DNA of 42,469 nucleotides from Paracoccaceae bacterium (GTDB lineage Bacteria; Pseudomonadota; Alphaproteobacteria; Rhodobacterales; Rhodobacteraceae): NCBI GenBank assembly GCA_028150825.1, contig JAOGIM010000013.1, positions 1 to 42,469 of the forward strand, read 5' to 3'. Shown piece by piece: positions 26,951 to 36,085 of this stretch (position 1 is its first letter; each line of letters starts with the position of its first letter). The notes under the pieces were generated by a model. It saw only the letters and a program-made list of their open reading frames with translations, ran no database searches and was not told where the DNA came from. The position numbers and the translations under genes were made by a program.

Positions 26951-28458
26951 TTAGGCAATCAGAACCACATCTGCCAGTGGAAAATCTTCGCCAACCCATA
27001 AATTGTCGGTGGCAATATATATCCCAATATAGTCGTAATTCGCTTTAAGGTTAATCTCTGACATCAAGTCATGACGCCCGACAATCGTCTTTTTCCCATT
27101 CCGCTCTGACACCCACAAAGATTCTGCATCAATCCAATTAAAATCCACATATTGCTTGCCCTGATAGTTTGGGTTTTCAGTTTCAATATTTTCAAAAGTT
27201 ATTGTAAACTTTTGACTGGATTTACCGTTCAATATTTCTTCAACTGCACTATCAAAATAGGAAAAACTATCAATATGAAGCTCAAACAAGTCTTGATACT
27301 TTTCGAAATAAACAAAATCTTTGCTATCATTTTCAGTAATTGAGTATGCAAGCAGTTCATTAACACCTGTGATTTCTAATCTACCAATATCAGTTAAATT
27401 GATAACCAAGTCGCCATCAGCACTGATAATGCTTGAATATTATTCAGATGAAACAAAATCACCACCTTCGTGAATAATAACGAAACTATCTTCTCCAGGC
27501 ACAAAATCATTGATTACCGCATGCCCATCAGTTTGGAAGACGTAATAATCATCTTGACCTGTGCCGCCATAGACATTGTCAGCACCACCTTTCCAAAGGT
27601 AAATAATATCATCCCCAGCACCCGCTTTAATGACATTATCATGACTTTGGTTCCAAATCTCGTCACCAAAGTTAGTACCAATAACATTTTCATATTCCCC
27701 CAAAAGCCAGATTAATGTCGTTGGATCCTGGATATCCAGCCTCCATGATGCAATATATCCAGCTTTCAAATAAGTCCCGTCAGAGGGCGACCAGTCCCCC
27801 AATACCGCAGTGGCCCCAGCGCTAAAATTAGACATATCAATTGTGTCATTTCCGGCAGCATCATAAATAGTAGTGTAATAGGTTTCGTCTTTTAACAAAA
27901 AGCGATTATCACCAGAATTTGTAGATGTATTGGCTCCGTACAGAGACTGCAGCTTGTAAACATCAAACAACATAAAGGAGGCTGGATCATATTTGAAATT
28001 ATAATCCTCAAGCTGGTCATTATAAGACATGACGGTGAAGAGGTCATAATCAAATCGGTTTAAATTGACTTGATCAAAAGTAGGGTTTCCATTTCCACCA
28101 TCGTCATGTGGATGCTTCAGGCCTAGTGAATGACCCATTTCATGTAAAAGAATAAAGAAATACTGGTCTCCAAGATTTGCACTGGATAATGAGTCATTCA
28201 GCCCAGAAGTAAAAAAATATCTCCGGCAGATTGCGGGTTCGGATCATTTGGAAAAAAAGCTGCAGCACTGGCATAATAAGGAACATACTTACCTCCACTA
28301 TCAAGGGTAAGGTTTATAATACTGCCTGCGTCCAAAGCGACTTCAGGATCAGAAAAGTGGCCGATATATTCTATTTTTACATCAGTGTGGTACTCCAGAT
28401 TTTTCTGCGCTATGGGAATTGAGATGGTAGTTTGTTTGAAACGCGGAAAACCATACAT
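26951..28458 (-). pseudogene. Serralysin-type (peptidase M10) metalloprotease, interrupted
   Basis: Three consecutive frames make one protein of about 500 residues. The catalytic zinc motif HEMGHSLGLKHPH and the Met-turn VMSYND are intact, followed by a GAGDD...GGADNVYGGTGQDD RTX block, the architecture of type I-secreted serralysins. Two lesions break it. An A7 run on the + strand (28211-28217) is one base short, so the frame leaves GDIF... and hits TGA; adding one base restores continuous reading into the zinc helix. A TAA at 27440-27442 separates the RTX block from an in-frame C-terminal 160 codons. The N-terminus is short and preceded by a stop, so the propeptide is also missing or shifted. 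Same strand as the giant protein. Confidence 0.8.
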
Positions 28459-28500
28459 TATGGAGTTTTTTAACTCAACGATCTGATCATTTATTTGTTT

Positions 28501-28845
28501 TTATAAACGCAGTACTTCAGTCTTAAAAGTAAATTGCTTAAATGTGTTTTCCGCAGTCCCTTTGTCAACATCCCATACAAAGATCACTACTCCCTCAAAA
28601 AACATCATATCTGACATTAAATGCGTAAAGGATTCCGTAAACTTTTCTAATGGTATCGTTTTTTCTGCTGTTTCTTCATCAGTAAAAATAGCTATATATG
28701 ATGGCTGGCGTTGGACGTTTTAGAACAAGCAACGAGTATTTGGCTGTTGGCCAAAACTTGTAAAAATTTCGGCATACTTATTTCCCAACTTATGCGAGCC
28801 TTGTTCTGAGTTATACTCTGCATTAAAAATCCTATCAACTGACAT
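28501..28845 (-). pseudogene. Unknown small gene with one in-frame stop
   Basis: From ATG at 28845 the frame reads 41 codons (MSVDRIFNAEYNSEQGSHKL...), meets a TAA at 28720-28722, then continues in the same frame for 72 codons of protein-like sequence (RQPSYIAIFTDEETAEKT..., FFEGVVIFVWDVDKG...) to a TAA at 28501-28503. Composition and absence of other stops suggest one gene of about 114 residues with a nonsense mutation. It ends just before the protease remnant on the same strand. I do not recognise the family. Confidence 0.45.
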
Positions 28846-29275
28846 ATGAGTACCGTTAACTAATTTCTGCTAAATGTATTTAATGACGCAGCAGCTTCAT
28901 TTGCAAGAACCACCCAAAGCAAATCTCGTGGATTTTTTAAGGAGTAAAGTCTCGTGCGGTGTCAGGCAACATAGTGCAGCACACTGCCGCGACATTGTGT
29001 AGCTAAAACGAAAACTGTAACAGCACAGTTGCTTTCGTCAATGAAGTCTACGCCATTTGCACTTTCTGCTGGGTGCAAAAAGCATGGTAGAGACATTGTA
29101 ATGTCTTACATCGCAAACCTATCATGGAATACACGACCGAGGCAGTAGCTAAAGACTAATGAATAAACTCATCAATAAATGAATATAAAGCTCTCTTCCA
29201 AGTGGGGCTTTTTTCGACTAGGTGGTTAAGCCGTCCACTGTGAAAGCCTTAACTGCGTCAGTGTAATTTAGATCA
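28846..29275. other. Gap with a + strand terminator
   Basis: 430 bases with no gene I can support. It contains the hairpin at 29187-29214. Short open stretches occur (for example from the ATG at 29101) but none is long or family-like. A small RNA ending at the hairpin is conceivable but unsupported. Confidence 0.4.
29187..29214 (+). terminator. Rho-independent terminator candidate
   Basis: AAAGCTC pairs with GGGCTTT (seven pairs, one G-T) around an 11-base loop, followed by more T. The A-run on the opposite side means it could also serve minus-strand rhodanese transcripts, whose stop is at 29276. Confidence 0.55.
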
Positions 29276-29701
29276 TTACTTCATGAGCTTGTTTCCTGCA
29301 TTGACCCAAGCGCCTGAGCCACCCTTTAAGTTACTTACGTCTTGAAACCCCATGTCCTGAAGCGTTTTTGTTGCTAACGCCCCCTGTCCTCCTGCGCCAC
29401 AATAAACAATTATTTTGTTTTCACGTTTTACTTCTATTTTTTTGAATGGATTATCTGGCCTTTGATCAAAATAAAACTCCAAAAAGCCACGATTAGCGTG
29501 TAATGCGTTCTGTATCATGCCGCTATCTTCAACGGCTTCTTTGGATTGAACATCAATAATAATAAGATTTGGGTCATTAATTTGAGACTTTAAGTCATCC
29601 ACTGAAACAGTTTTTATTTGCTCATTTGCTTCTTTTATAAGTTGCGGGAAATCTTTCATCGGAAACTCCGTTTTTTTGCGATTATTTTTACCTTCTGTCA
29701 T
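29276..29701 (-). CDS. Rhodanese-like domain protein
   Basis: The 141-residue single-domain rhodanese has the opening IKTVSVDDLKSQIND, the LIIIDVQSKEAVEDSG strand-loop, and the active-site loop IVYCGAGGQGALAT with the catalytic Cys, followed by LQDMGFQDVSNLKGGSGAW, the family's standard end. The loop CGAGGQG differs from the sulfurtransferase CxxGxR form by having Gln in place of the usual Arg. Cytosolic (no signal peptide). A start further in, at the Met of MKDFPQ, is possible. Substrate unknown; the bounding gaps suggest a lone gene. Confidence 0.85.
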   Translation of the reverse strand: MTEGKNNRKKTEFPMKDFPQLIKEANEQIKTVSVDDLKSQINDPNLIIIDVQSKEAVEDSGMIQNALHANRGFLEFYFDQRPDNPFKKIEVKRENKIIVYCGAGGQGALATKTLQDMGFQDVSNLKGGSGAWVNAGNKLMK

Positions 29702-30225
29702 GCTGTAAAACTAGTTTTCTTGTAAATTAATCAAATAATTTTTACTTCATTCTGCCCTACTATTCAACAGGTATTAACCTCGCTATCCTACTAAATTCAT
29801 CTTTTGTAGTCTTTATATATGTATACGTGTGGCCCCATTCTTGGCCCACGCATTAGGTGCTTGCTGTTTAAAGTAGGATTAAGCTGCCAAGCCACGAAAA
29901 AAAACAGGTATCCTAGAGATAATGCGAAACTATTTTTGGTTCTCATTCTCAGCCTTGAGTCTTCTAATACGTCAGCTGGCTTCCCTTAGTTCTTTGGAAA
30001 TGTTACTTTGACCCATACTTTTTAGTACTGTTGCCGATTTGTCCAAGTGTTTGACATATTCTATGTTAGTCATAACGCTAATATTAATCATCCCATCTTC
30101 AATACATACTAATGCGACTACTCACGAGAACTGACCTTTGATGATTTCATTCAAACGTAGGCAGGCTAAAATGTGGTTGCCTTGGAACGTTAGGAGCACA
30201 AGATAGAAACTGGCCAGTATCAAAT
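29702..30225. other. Gene-poor gap with small coding remnants
   Basis: 524 bases. The minus strand holds the small interrupted frame at 29930-30073. Between about 29750 and 29880 two minus frames read without stops for 28-30 codons (one containing GQEWGHTYTYIK, the other MRGPRMGPHVYIY) but neither can be assigned. No RNA gene or hairpin was found. Confidence 0.35.
29930..30073 (-). pseudogene. Small basic coiled-coil frame with an in-frame TGA
   Basis: From ATG at 30073 the frame reads MTNIEYVKHLDKSATVLKSM, continues to KELREAS, meets a TGA at 29972-29974, then RIRRLKAENENQK to a TAG at 29930. The heptad-like charged end looks like a coiled coil and the reading frame looks interrupted by one substitution. 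The family is unknown, and a 33-residue intact product is also possible. Confidence 0.3.
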
Positions 30226-30441
30226 TTGGGTCAAAGATTATTTAACTTTTTTGTTTTTCGGATTACTAAGAGCTGGCTGAAACGATCAGAAGGATTTGCC
30301 GCGACTGGCTACTACGAGAAGGACAACAAAGTCGTTCAGATTAACTTTAATGGCGGACTGCTCGGGTTATTATTCCATAGGTATCTTGACAAAAACAAAA
30401 AACTATCGGTGCTGAGAAAAAAAGTGGCTGGGATTACGTAG
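30226..30441 (+). CDS. Small hypothetical protein
   Basis: A 71-codon frame starting with TTG at 30226, basic (many Lys/Arg), with a short hydrophobic stretch NGGLLGLLF. No Shine-Dalgarno, no recognised family, and it sits in a degraded zone, so it may be chance or a remnant. Confidence 0.25.
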   Translation: MGQRLFNFFVFRITKSWLKRSEGFAATGYYEKDNKVVQINFNGGLLGLLFHRYLDKNKKLSVLRKKVAGIT

Positions 30442-30688
30442 AAGTTATATCAGATAATTTGAATTTGGTATTGGTAATGTTGCGTCCGATCTTGTTGATC
30501 ATCACGCTAGGATTATGGACCTTTAGTACCAGGAATGTAATATATTCGACCGTATGTGAAGGAACTCTGCTGAAAGCGTGAGACACAACGAAAACTAAGA
30601 CATCAGGAAGCCTTCCTTTTAAGTAACACGCTAAAAGTTTTTGGCAGTTTTCAACAGGCCAAATAGATAATAACGCCTTGGAGCAATC

Positions 30689-30931
30689 ATGCGCTTTGCG
30701 ACAACCATTCGTATGAGACCCAAACCAAAGTTTATGAATGAATTTATGGATGCTCACAAGAAAGTCTGTGATGCTTCAATCCAACGAGGCTCAATGGCAC
30801 AGTATTTGACCTATGTGGTGGATGAAGAGATCGTTTTTTTCTCAATCAAGGCTACAAATGAGGATGCCACCGAAAATATTCCTGCCGGCTTAACTTGGTT
30901 GGACGAACATCGGCATATGCTGCAATTGTAG
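30689..30931 (+). CDS. Small conserved-looking hypothetical protein
   Basis: An 80-residue frame with ATG at 30689 preceded by GGAG at good spacing. The sequence is well mixed (MRFATTIRMRPKPKFMNEFM..., FFSIKATNEDATENIPAGLTWLDEHRH), with the strand-helix-strand feel of a dimeric alpha/beta-barrel (ABM/NIPSNAP-like) protein, but no signature proves this. Soluble. The neighbours give no clue to function. Confidence 0.5.
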   Translation: MRFATTIRMRPKPKFMNEFMDAHKKVCDASIQRGSMAQYLTYVVDEEIVFFSIKATNEDATENIPAGLTWLDEHRHMLQL

Positions 30932-31405
30932 TCTGAAGAACAGGGACACACTATCTCCGAAACTGGGTACATTTTTCAGGAAAGTCATAAACAATTTTAT
31001 CTTCAATTATGATGCATATGGGAAATCTTAAAAATGAGTTTTGTTGTAAAAGTCTTTCACGCATTCGATAATTGAAAAATTGAGGCGTTTACAGACATCT
31101 ATTACGAAGATTTCACTAACCTTTAAGATTAATCGATGACAACTCTTGATGAGTGTTTGGCGACATATTAAAACTAATTTTAAAATGATTGTATAGATTT
31201 TACAGGAGACCACCGCGTCATCGCAGATTGGCAAGATTTCTTTGCTGTTGAATTCACACGAGGCTCTGATACTGATAGTTACAGAATTACGAACGTAGCC
31301 ATTAAAATTTTTAGTTTCTGGCCTTTTCAGATTAATCGATTGCAAATTTGAGTTCACAGCAGAATAGAAGGTTTCTTTGATTGGATTAATAGATCAAAAT
31401 CTTAA
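30932..31405. other. Gap with one coding remnant
   Basis: 474 bases. The only protein-like stretch is at 31184-31351 (+). The 330-base minus frame 31028-31357 is antisense to it and low-complexity. AGATTAATCGAT occurs twice (31127, 31329). Confidence 0.35.
31184..31351 (+). pseudogene. Unidentified gene remnant, C-terminal part
   Basis: A frame opening at a TAA reads about 55 codons, including FTGDHRVIADWQDFFAVEF and SDTDSYRITNVAIKIFSFW, ending TGA at 31349. The composition is that of a folded soluble protein, but there is no start codon near the left end, so it is probably the tail of a lost gene. Family unknown. Confidence 0.3.
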
Positions 31406-32149
31406 TCAGACCGCCGCGGCAATTAAAACGTAGATTCCAAGCAGAATAATGCCAATAAATAATGCGCTGCGAAACTGTGCTTCTGACAAACGTCGCCGCA
31501 AATTCTGGCCTGCCCACATGCCAATCAGGGATGGTACGACCGCAAGAAGAGAGGCGATTCCTAATTCAGCTGATAGTAGAGAGTTTATACCTAGCGCAAA
31601 GGCCAGAGCAACTGTAGACGCAGTGAACAACATACCCATAGCCTGAACCAGCATGTCGCGTGACAGTCCAATGCCCTGCAGGTACATCACACCCGGCACT
31701 GCAAACGAGCCAGTCATCCCAGTAAGGATGCCGTTTGCTGCGCCAAGCAATAGTCCTGTCCATCCTTCACTATACGCAGGGATCGTAAGGCGAATACCGA
31801 CGATGTTCAGCCCACCGTAAGCAACCAGTAAAAACCCAAGCAGCGCTGTTAGCGCATCAAGGTCAACTCTGGTCAAAGCGGTCGCCCCAAGCCACACAGT
31901 CGCGGTCGCGATCAGGAGAAAGAGCCAGATTCGCTGCAGAATTAAACCTGCATAACCACCCACAGTTGCCTGATGTAAATTTGTGAAAAAGGAAGGAGCG
32001 ATCATCAGGGTCATTGCTGTCGGCAAGTCAAGTGTGGCGGCCAGTAATCCAAGGCTTACCGAGGGTAATCCAAGCCCAATTGTACCCTTCACACCTCCAG
32101 CGATGACGAATGTTACTGAAATGGCAAAGATGGTAAAAGGATCAAACAT
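31406..32149 (-). CDS. TauE/SafE-family permease
   Basis: The 247-residue integral membrane protein belongs to the TauE/SafE (DUF81) family of putative sulfite/organosulfonate or anion exporters. The two family repeats are visible: GGVKGTIGLGLPSVSLG near the N-terminus and GAANGILTGMTGSFAVPGVM in the middle, each followed by hydrophobic helices (about eight in all). The start at 32149 (MFDPFTIF) is preferred; seven extra codons to 32170 would overlap the upstream frame. Substrate not told by sequence; the rhodanese gene two kilobases away is at most a weak hint of sulfur chemistry. Confidence 0.85.
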   Translation of the reverse strand: MFDPFTIFAISVTFVIAGGVKGTIGLGLPSVSLGLLAATLDLPTAMTLMIAPSFFTNLHQATVGGYAGLILQRIWLFLLIATATVWLGATALTRVDLDALTALLGFLLVAYGGLNIVGIRLTIPAYSEGWTGLLLGAANGILTGMTGSFAVPGVMYLQGIGLSRDMLVQAMGMLFTASTVALAFALGINSLLSAELGIASLLAVVPSLIGMWAGQNLRRRLSEAQFRSALFIGIILLGIYVLIAAAV

Positions 32150-32153
32150 AATT

Positions 32154-32426
32154 TTAAGAATAGGACACAAAGGCGTCGACTGCTATAGCCCACATTAGGC
32201 GTAAAGGGGTCAACACCAACGCCAGTCTGCTAATTATCAATTCAATCGACACAAAGACCACGATCAGCAGTCCTAGGTCCTGCGGTTCAACGTTAGTAAT
32301 TGGGCTAAGTAACCCTCGCCGTTTATCCTTGTTAAACAAATTTGCGCACAATATTCCTGCAACAAATTGGATTAGGCTTAAGTCGCCATTCATCCAAATT
32401 GCCGCAATTGACCACTTTGAGCCCAA
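32154..32426 (-). CDS. Small hydrophobic protein or membrane-protein remnant
   Basis: A 90-codon frame from a TTG at 32426 with two likely membrane stretches (LSLIQFVAGILCANLF and LGLLIVVFVSIELIISRLALVL). It ends 4 bases before the TauE start, which suggests cotranscription. The frame opens only a few codons upstream (TAG), so it lacks a good start and may be the C-terminal half of a lost membrane protein. Confidence 0.35.
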   Translation of the reverse strand: MGSKWSIAAIWMNGDLSLIQFVAGILCANLFNKDKRRGLLSPITNVEPQDLGLLIVVFVSIELIISRLALVLTPLRLMWAIAVDAFVSYS

Positions 32427-32689
32427 AACAGACCAGTAATGGGACTATTGGCAATATCTTTGCCTGCTGCGTACAAACTGTCTGCAAATGAGTTTATTCT
32501 GCTCGAAATGATGTGTTTTGATTACGATTGATGTGCTTCAGGTCTTGATGCCCCAGATTAACTCGACGACGCTCCAGAATGATCAAATCATGTTCACATG
32601 CGTGCATGGAGCTTTAATTATTATGCAACTTGTAAAAATCATCTTGGCAGAATTGACTGTTGTGCTTTTGGCACAGCTATACCTACAAA

Positions 32690-33010
32690 TTAACTAAGGC
32701 TTTTGCCGCGCCAGACGAGGGATTGCGCGTTCAGGTCCTTTAAATCGGCTTCATCTGAAATGATGTCACGACATAAGGCAATGGCCTGCCGCAATTGTGC
32801 TTGGGTCATGTTTCTACAGGCAGGCCGCGCCAAATGATCATACCACACTCCGCCACACACAGAATCCAAAACGATGCGTTGAAAACAGTGATCTTCCTGA
32901 ACGGGCCAATCGGCACACGATGAGCGGGCTAAGCGTGGCATCTCTTCACGCGTTAGGCGAAGATATTCTGCCACAAGAGGTTCAGGGAAAAGGTCAAGTT
33001 GATCAGGCAT
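32690..33010 (-). CDS. Conserved hypothetical protein beside the photolyase
   Basis: The 106-residue soluble protein has a compact, well-conserved look: MPDQLDLFPEPLVAEYLRL, FQRIVLDSVCGGVWYDHL, ARPACRNMTQAQLRQAIALC, ending SLVWRGKSLS. I recall similar Rhodobacterales proteins, sometimes labelled GCN5-like, but no acetyl-CoA motif is visible, so no function is assigned. It is divergent from the photolyase-like gene with 119 bases between starts, so the two may share a control region. Confidence 0.6.
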   Translation of the reverse strand: MPDQLDLFPEPLVAEYLRLTREEMPRLARSSCADWPVQEDHCFQRIVLDSVCGGVWYDHLARPACRNMTQAQLRQAIALCRDIISDEADLKDLNAQSLVWRGKSLS

Positions 33011-33129
33011 CTAGGTCATATATACCTTCGTAATTATAACTTAGTATTGTTTGGAAAAATACCAAGCACGTCCTCGACTTTCAGGCTTTTGTGGCTAGTT
33101 ATTGAAGTAAGAATGAAAAGAGTACCTTA

Positions 33130-34368
33130 ATGACACCTGACAACTCAATAACAACCTTGTTTACGCCCACCCGTCAAGCAGGAGAGGAGCAGTTGAAGCG
33201 TTTCATTCCAAAAATGGGGCGCACTTATACCGACGCGCGTAACTATGACCGTGGCGCTGGTCGGCATCGGGATGTGTCGTTGTTATCGCCGTTCATTCGC
33301 CATAGACTAGTATTGGAGCAGGATGTTATTACACTGGCGTTGCAGACGCATGGGCCTGACGAGGCTGAAAAGTTCGTCCAAGAGGTTATTTGGCGTGGCT
33401 ACTTCAAAGGCTGGTTAGAGCGCCGCCCGCAGATTTGGGAGTTTTATCGCAAAGGATTAGACGCCGACCTACGGACGCTAGAACGCGACAGAAGTTTGCG
33501 CCGTAATGTTGAAGCTGCAGAGTCTGCAAAAAGTGGTTTGGATTACTTCGATGCTTGGGCCGAAGAGTTGGTGGAGACTGGATACTTACACAACCATGCT
33601 CGCATGTGGTTCGCATCAATCTGGATTTTTACCCTGAACCTACCTTGGCGGCTTGGGGCTGATTTTTTTTTGCGGCATTTGCTGGACGGTGACGCGGCCT
33701 CAAACACGCTGGGTTGGCGTTGGGTTTCTGGCCTGCATACAAGAGGCAAACCGTACAATGCGCAAGATTGGAATATCGCCAAATTCACCAATCGCAGATT
33801 TGAGCCGCGCAGAGGCGATTTAACAAATGTCGTTGAGGGTCTAGAAGCGCAGGAACCAGACGGACTGCCAACCGTTCAACCGTTGCGTAAGCCTAATCCC
33901 CCAAAACTGAACATTCCATCTCTTTTGCTAATCACCGCAGATGATTCCCGTCCAGAAGATCTAGATTTGGACCGTTTTAATATAGTCGAAAATGCAACTT
34001 TGGTGTCGAGCCATCTTCGGTCATACCAGCCTGTATCAAAATCTGTTCAGGAATTCGAAGCAGGTGCACTTAAAGATACGGCAAAACGGCAAGAATACAG
34101 GCATCAATCGCTGCGCGCCGGCATTCCATCAGACCTTGCACGTATCGCGGAACGTGCGGGCGCTAAACAGATTATCACAGCTTACATCCCCGAAGGCTAT
34201 TTGCGAGATTGGATCAATGCGGCAACCCCTGCACTTGATGCCGCCAAGATCAGTTTTACGGAACTCCGCCGGCCTTGGGATGAGTTGATTTGGCCACATG
34301 CCACAGCGGGGTTCTTTAAAGTTAAGAAGAACATTCCCAACATTCTACAGGACGCAGGATTACTTTGA
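33130..34368 (+). CDS. Photolyase/cryptochrome-like flavoprotein with swapped domain order
   Basis: The 412-residue protein begins directly with the FAD-binding helical domain: YDRGAGRHRDVSLLSPFIRH (the phosphate-binding loop), VIWRGYFKGW, GYLHNHARMWFASIWIF and LLDGDAASNTLGWRWVSGLH, in canonical photolyase order (about residues 35-235). There is no N-terminal antenna domain. Instead residues about 265-405 look like that alpha/beta domain moved to the C-terminus: IPSLLLITADDSRPEDLDLD, a short strand ATLVSSHL, a helix with an Arg, AKQIITAYIP and a final RRPWDELIWPHATAGFFKVK, which recalls the end of the antenna domain. Repair versus light sensing is undecided. A DUF2805 remnant follows. Confidence 0.75.
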   Translation: MTPDNSITTLFTPTRQAGEEQLKRFIPKMGRTYTDARNYDRGAGRHRDVSLLSPFIRHRLVLEQDVITLALQTHGPDEAEKFVQEVIWRGYFKGWLERRPQIWEFYRKGLDADLRTLERDRSLRRNVEAAESAKSGLDYFDAWAEELVETGYLHNHARMWFASIWIFTLNLPWRLGADFFLRHLLDGDAASNTLGWRWVSGLHTRGKPYNAQDWNIAKFTNRRFEPRRGDLTNVVEGLEAQEPDGLPTVQPLRKPNPPKLNIPSLLLITADDSRPEDLDLDRFNIVENATLVSSHLRSYQPVSKSVQEFEAGALKDTAKRQEYRHQSLRAGIPSDLARIAERAGAKQIITAYIPEGYLRDWINAATPALDAAKISFTELRRPWDELIWPHATAGFFKVKKNIPNILQDAGLL

Positions 34369-34395
34369 GATTAGTAAGCATGGAAATTGACTTAG

Positions 34396-34603
34396 GTTTA
34401 CGAACTGACCGACGCACATCTGAAAAACATTGTGGCATTGGCATTATCTGACCACCTAAGTTTTGCCGATATTAAGTGTGAATATAGCCTTCAGAAAAAA
34501 GAGGTATAAGCTCTGATGCAGGATATGCTTAAAGCAGGCAGCTATGGAGCTTAGCGCAAAACGCTTGCGATCTTTCGGGGGTCGTTGCGAACATTATAAA
34601 TAA
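34396..34603 (+). pseudogene. DUF2805/TIGR03643-family remnant
   Basis: The frame reads YELTDAHLKNIVALAL, SDHLSFADIKCEYSLQKKEV, then TAA (34507), ALMQDMLKAGSYGA, TAG (34552) and RK; after a shift it reads RSFGGRCEHYK and TAA at 34601. This order matches the small DUF2805 (TIGR03643) family (IIxMAWxDRxxFxxIxxxxGLxExEV..LMRxxxKxxSFxxWRxRVxGRxxKH); the TAG stands where the family has Trp. At least two nonsense changes and one frameshift. I recall this family as a common neighbour of photolyase-like genes, consistent with its place here. Confidence 0.65.
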
Positions 34604-34651
34604 CGCTACCTTCCAATAATGGAGCCCTACAAAAAAAGCTAAGTTAAATGC

Positions 34652-36085
34652 ATGTCTAAGAAAACCCTAAACAAGGCCAATCTTGCTGATCTTGGCGCTG
34701 ATCGCCTGGCCGATCTTTTAATGGAGGTCAGCCAAGGCAGCGCAGATATCAAACGCCGTCTGCGTCTGGAATTGGTTCATAATCTTGGTGCAACAGAACT
34801 TGTCCATGAAGTCCGCAAACGATTTGCCTCCCTACGCAAGTCTAAGAGCTTCGTAAGCTGGCGTAAACGCAAAACTCTGGTCAAAGATCTCAATACATAG
34901 GTATTGATGATCGTCGATAAAATTTCACAAGAAGATCAGGGAATGGCGTTTGATCTTCTGTGGCAATTTATCGAGCTTGCACCATCACTTTATGAGCGCG
35001 TAGATGACCGGCGCGCTCATGTTGGTGAGGTCTTCCGATCTGCAATCCTACATTTTGCAGATATTGCACCGTGCACAGACATTGACTCTGAAACACTTGC
35101 CAATCGTGTTTGGACGACAGTTTCGGACAATGTATATGGCGAATGGGATGGGATCATTAGTATTTTGGCACCTACGCTTGGCGAGGCAGGCTTATCATAT
35201 CTCAAGGCGCATGTTGAGTGCTTTGCTCATACACCACCCTTTGAACCAGAAGTTGAAGATGAGGCCAATCTTTTCTTGCGAGAATTATGGGATGGGGAAG
35301 ATCACGGCGCCGAGCGAAAGCAGCGCTTTGTTCAACAGTGCCTGCAAGAAATTGCAACGGCGACTGGGGATACCTATGCTTATATCAGGGAGTATTCGCC
35401 AGAAGACCAGCGCGACAAAGTCATTGCTGCAGAGATTGCTATGCTCTTGCTTAAAGATAGTAACGCCAAAGATGCTTTGGCGATTTTAAACAATGTTACA
35501 GATGATGGGGGCAGCTTTGGTCAAGAGCAATGGGATGATGCTTATATCTCGACATTGATGGTGCTTGGTCACCATAATGACGCTCAAGCACATCGTTGGC
35601 TTTGTTTTGAGAACGGACTGAGCGTAGATCACTTGCGCGCTTTTCTTAAAGGTTTACCCGATTTTGAGGATTTTGAAGCTGAAGATCGCGCCCGCGCTTA
35701 TGCGCTAAACTATCCTGATGTTATGCGAGCTCTGCATTTCTGCTTGAAGTGGTCTGATTTATTGACGGCTGCCCAATTGGTTGAGGCACGCGCGGATGAA
35801 CTGGACGGTGACCACTACGAGTTGCTGACACCGGTAGCTGATACTCTTAGAGAACGACATCCACTCGCAGCAACATTGATTTGGCGCACAATGATCGACT
35901 TCGCTCTTACTGATGGTCGTACGTCGCGATACGGGAATGCAGCAGATCACCTGAATGATTGTGGTGCGGTTGCGCACGAGGTCGACACATTCGATACGTT
36001 TCCGAGTCACGACCAGTACCTTGATGAGCTGAGAGTCCGACACGAGCATAAATCATCGTTTTGGACAAAGTTTGTTGGGCTCTAA
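34652..36085 (+). pseudogene. DUF6880-like protein split by an amber codon
   Basis: Codons 1-82 (MSKKTLNKANLADLGADRLA..., FVSWRKRKTLVKDLNT) end in TAG at 34898-34900. The next codons stay in the same frame (VLMIVDKISQEDQ...) and run to 36085, giving one protein of about 477 residues, the length I recall for DUF6880. A single C-to-T change (CAG to TAG) explains the break. The long second part is helical, rich in Asp/Glu and Leu, with TPR-like stretches (AEIAMLLLKDSNAKDALAIL). Codon quality stays good after the stop, so the lesion is recent, or a separate start at 34907 (ATG) or 34904 (TTG) rescues the C-terminal 392 residues. Function unknown. Confidence 0.7.

Noticed and set aside
29750-29880. 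Two overlapping stop-free minus frames of about 30 codons
   Set aside because: Too short, mutually exclusive and without a family match; mentioned only as part of the gap.
31327-31365. Second primase fragment (a frame reading LIDCKF, like the relic's FIDCKF)
   Set aside because: The match is six residues from the shared 14-mer; the better coding frame there is different (31184-31351).
26951-36085. Stop-codon reassignment or programmed readthrough to explain the in-frame stops
   Set aside because: TAA, TAG and TGA are all involved, and intact genes in the window end normally at each of them; ordinary decay is simpler.
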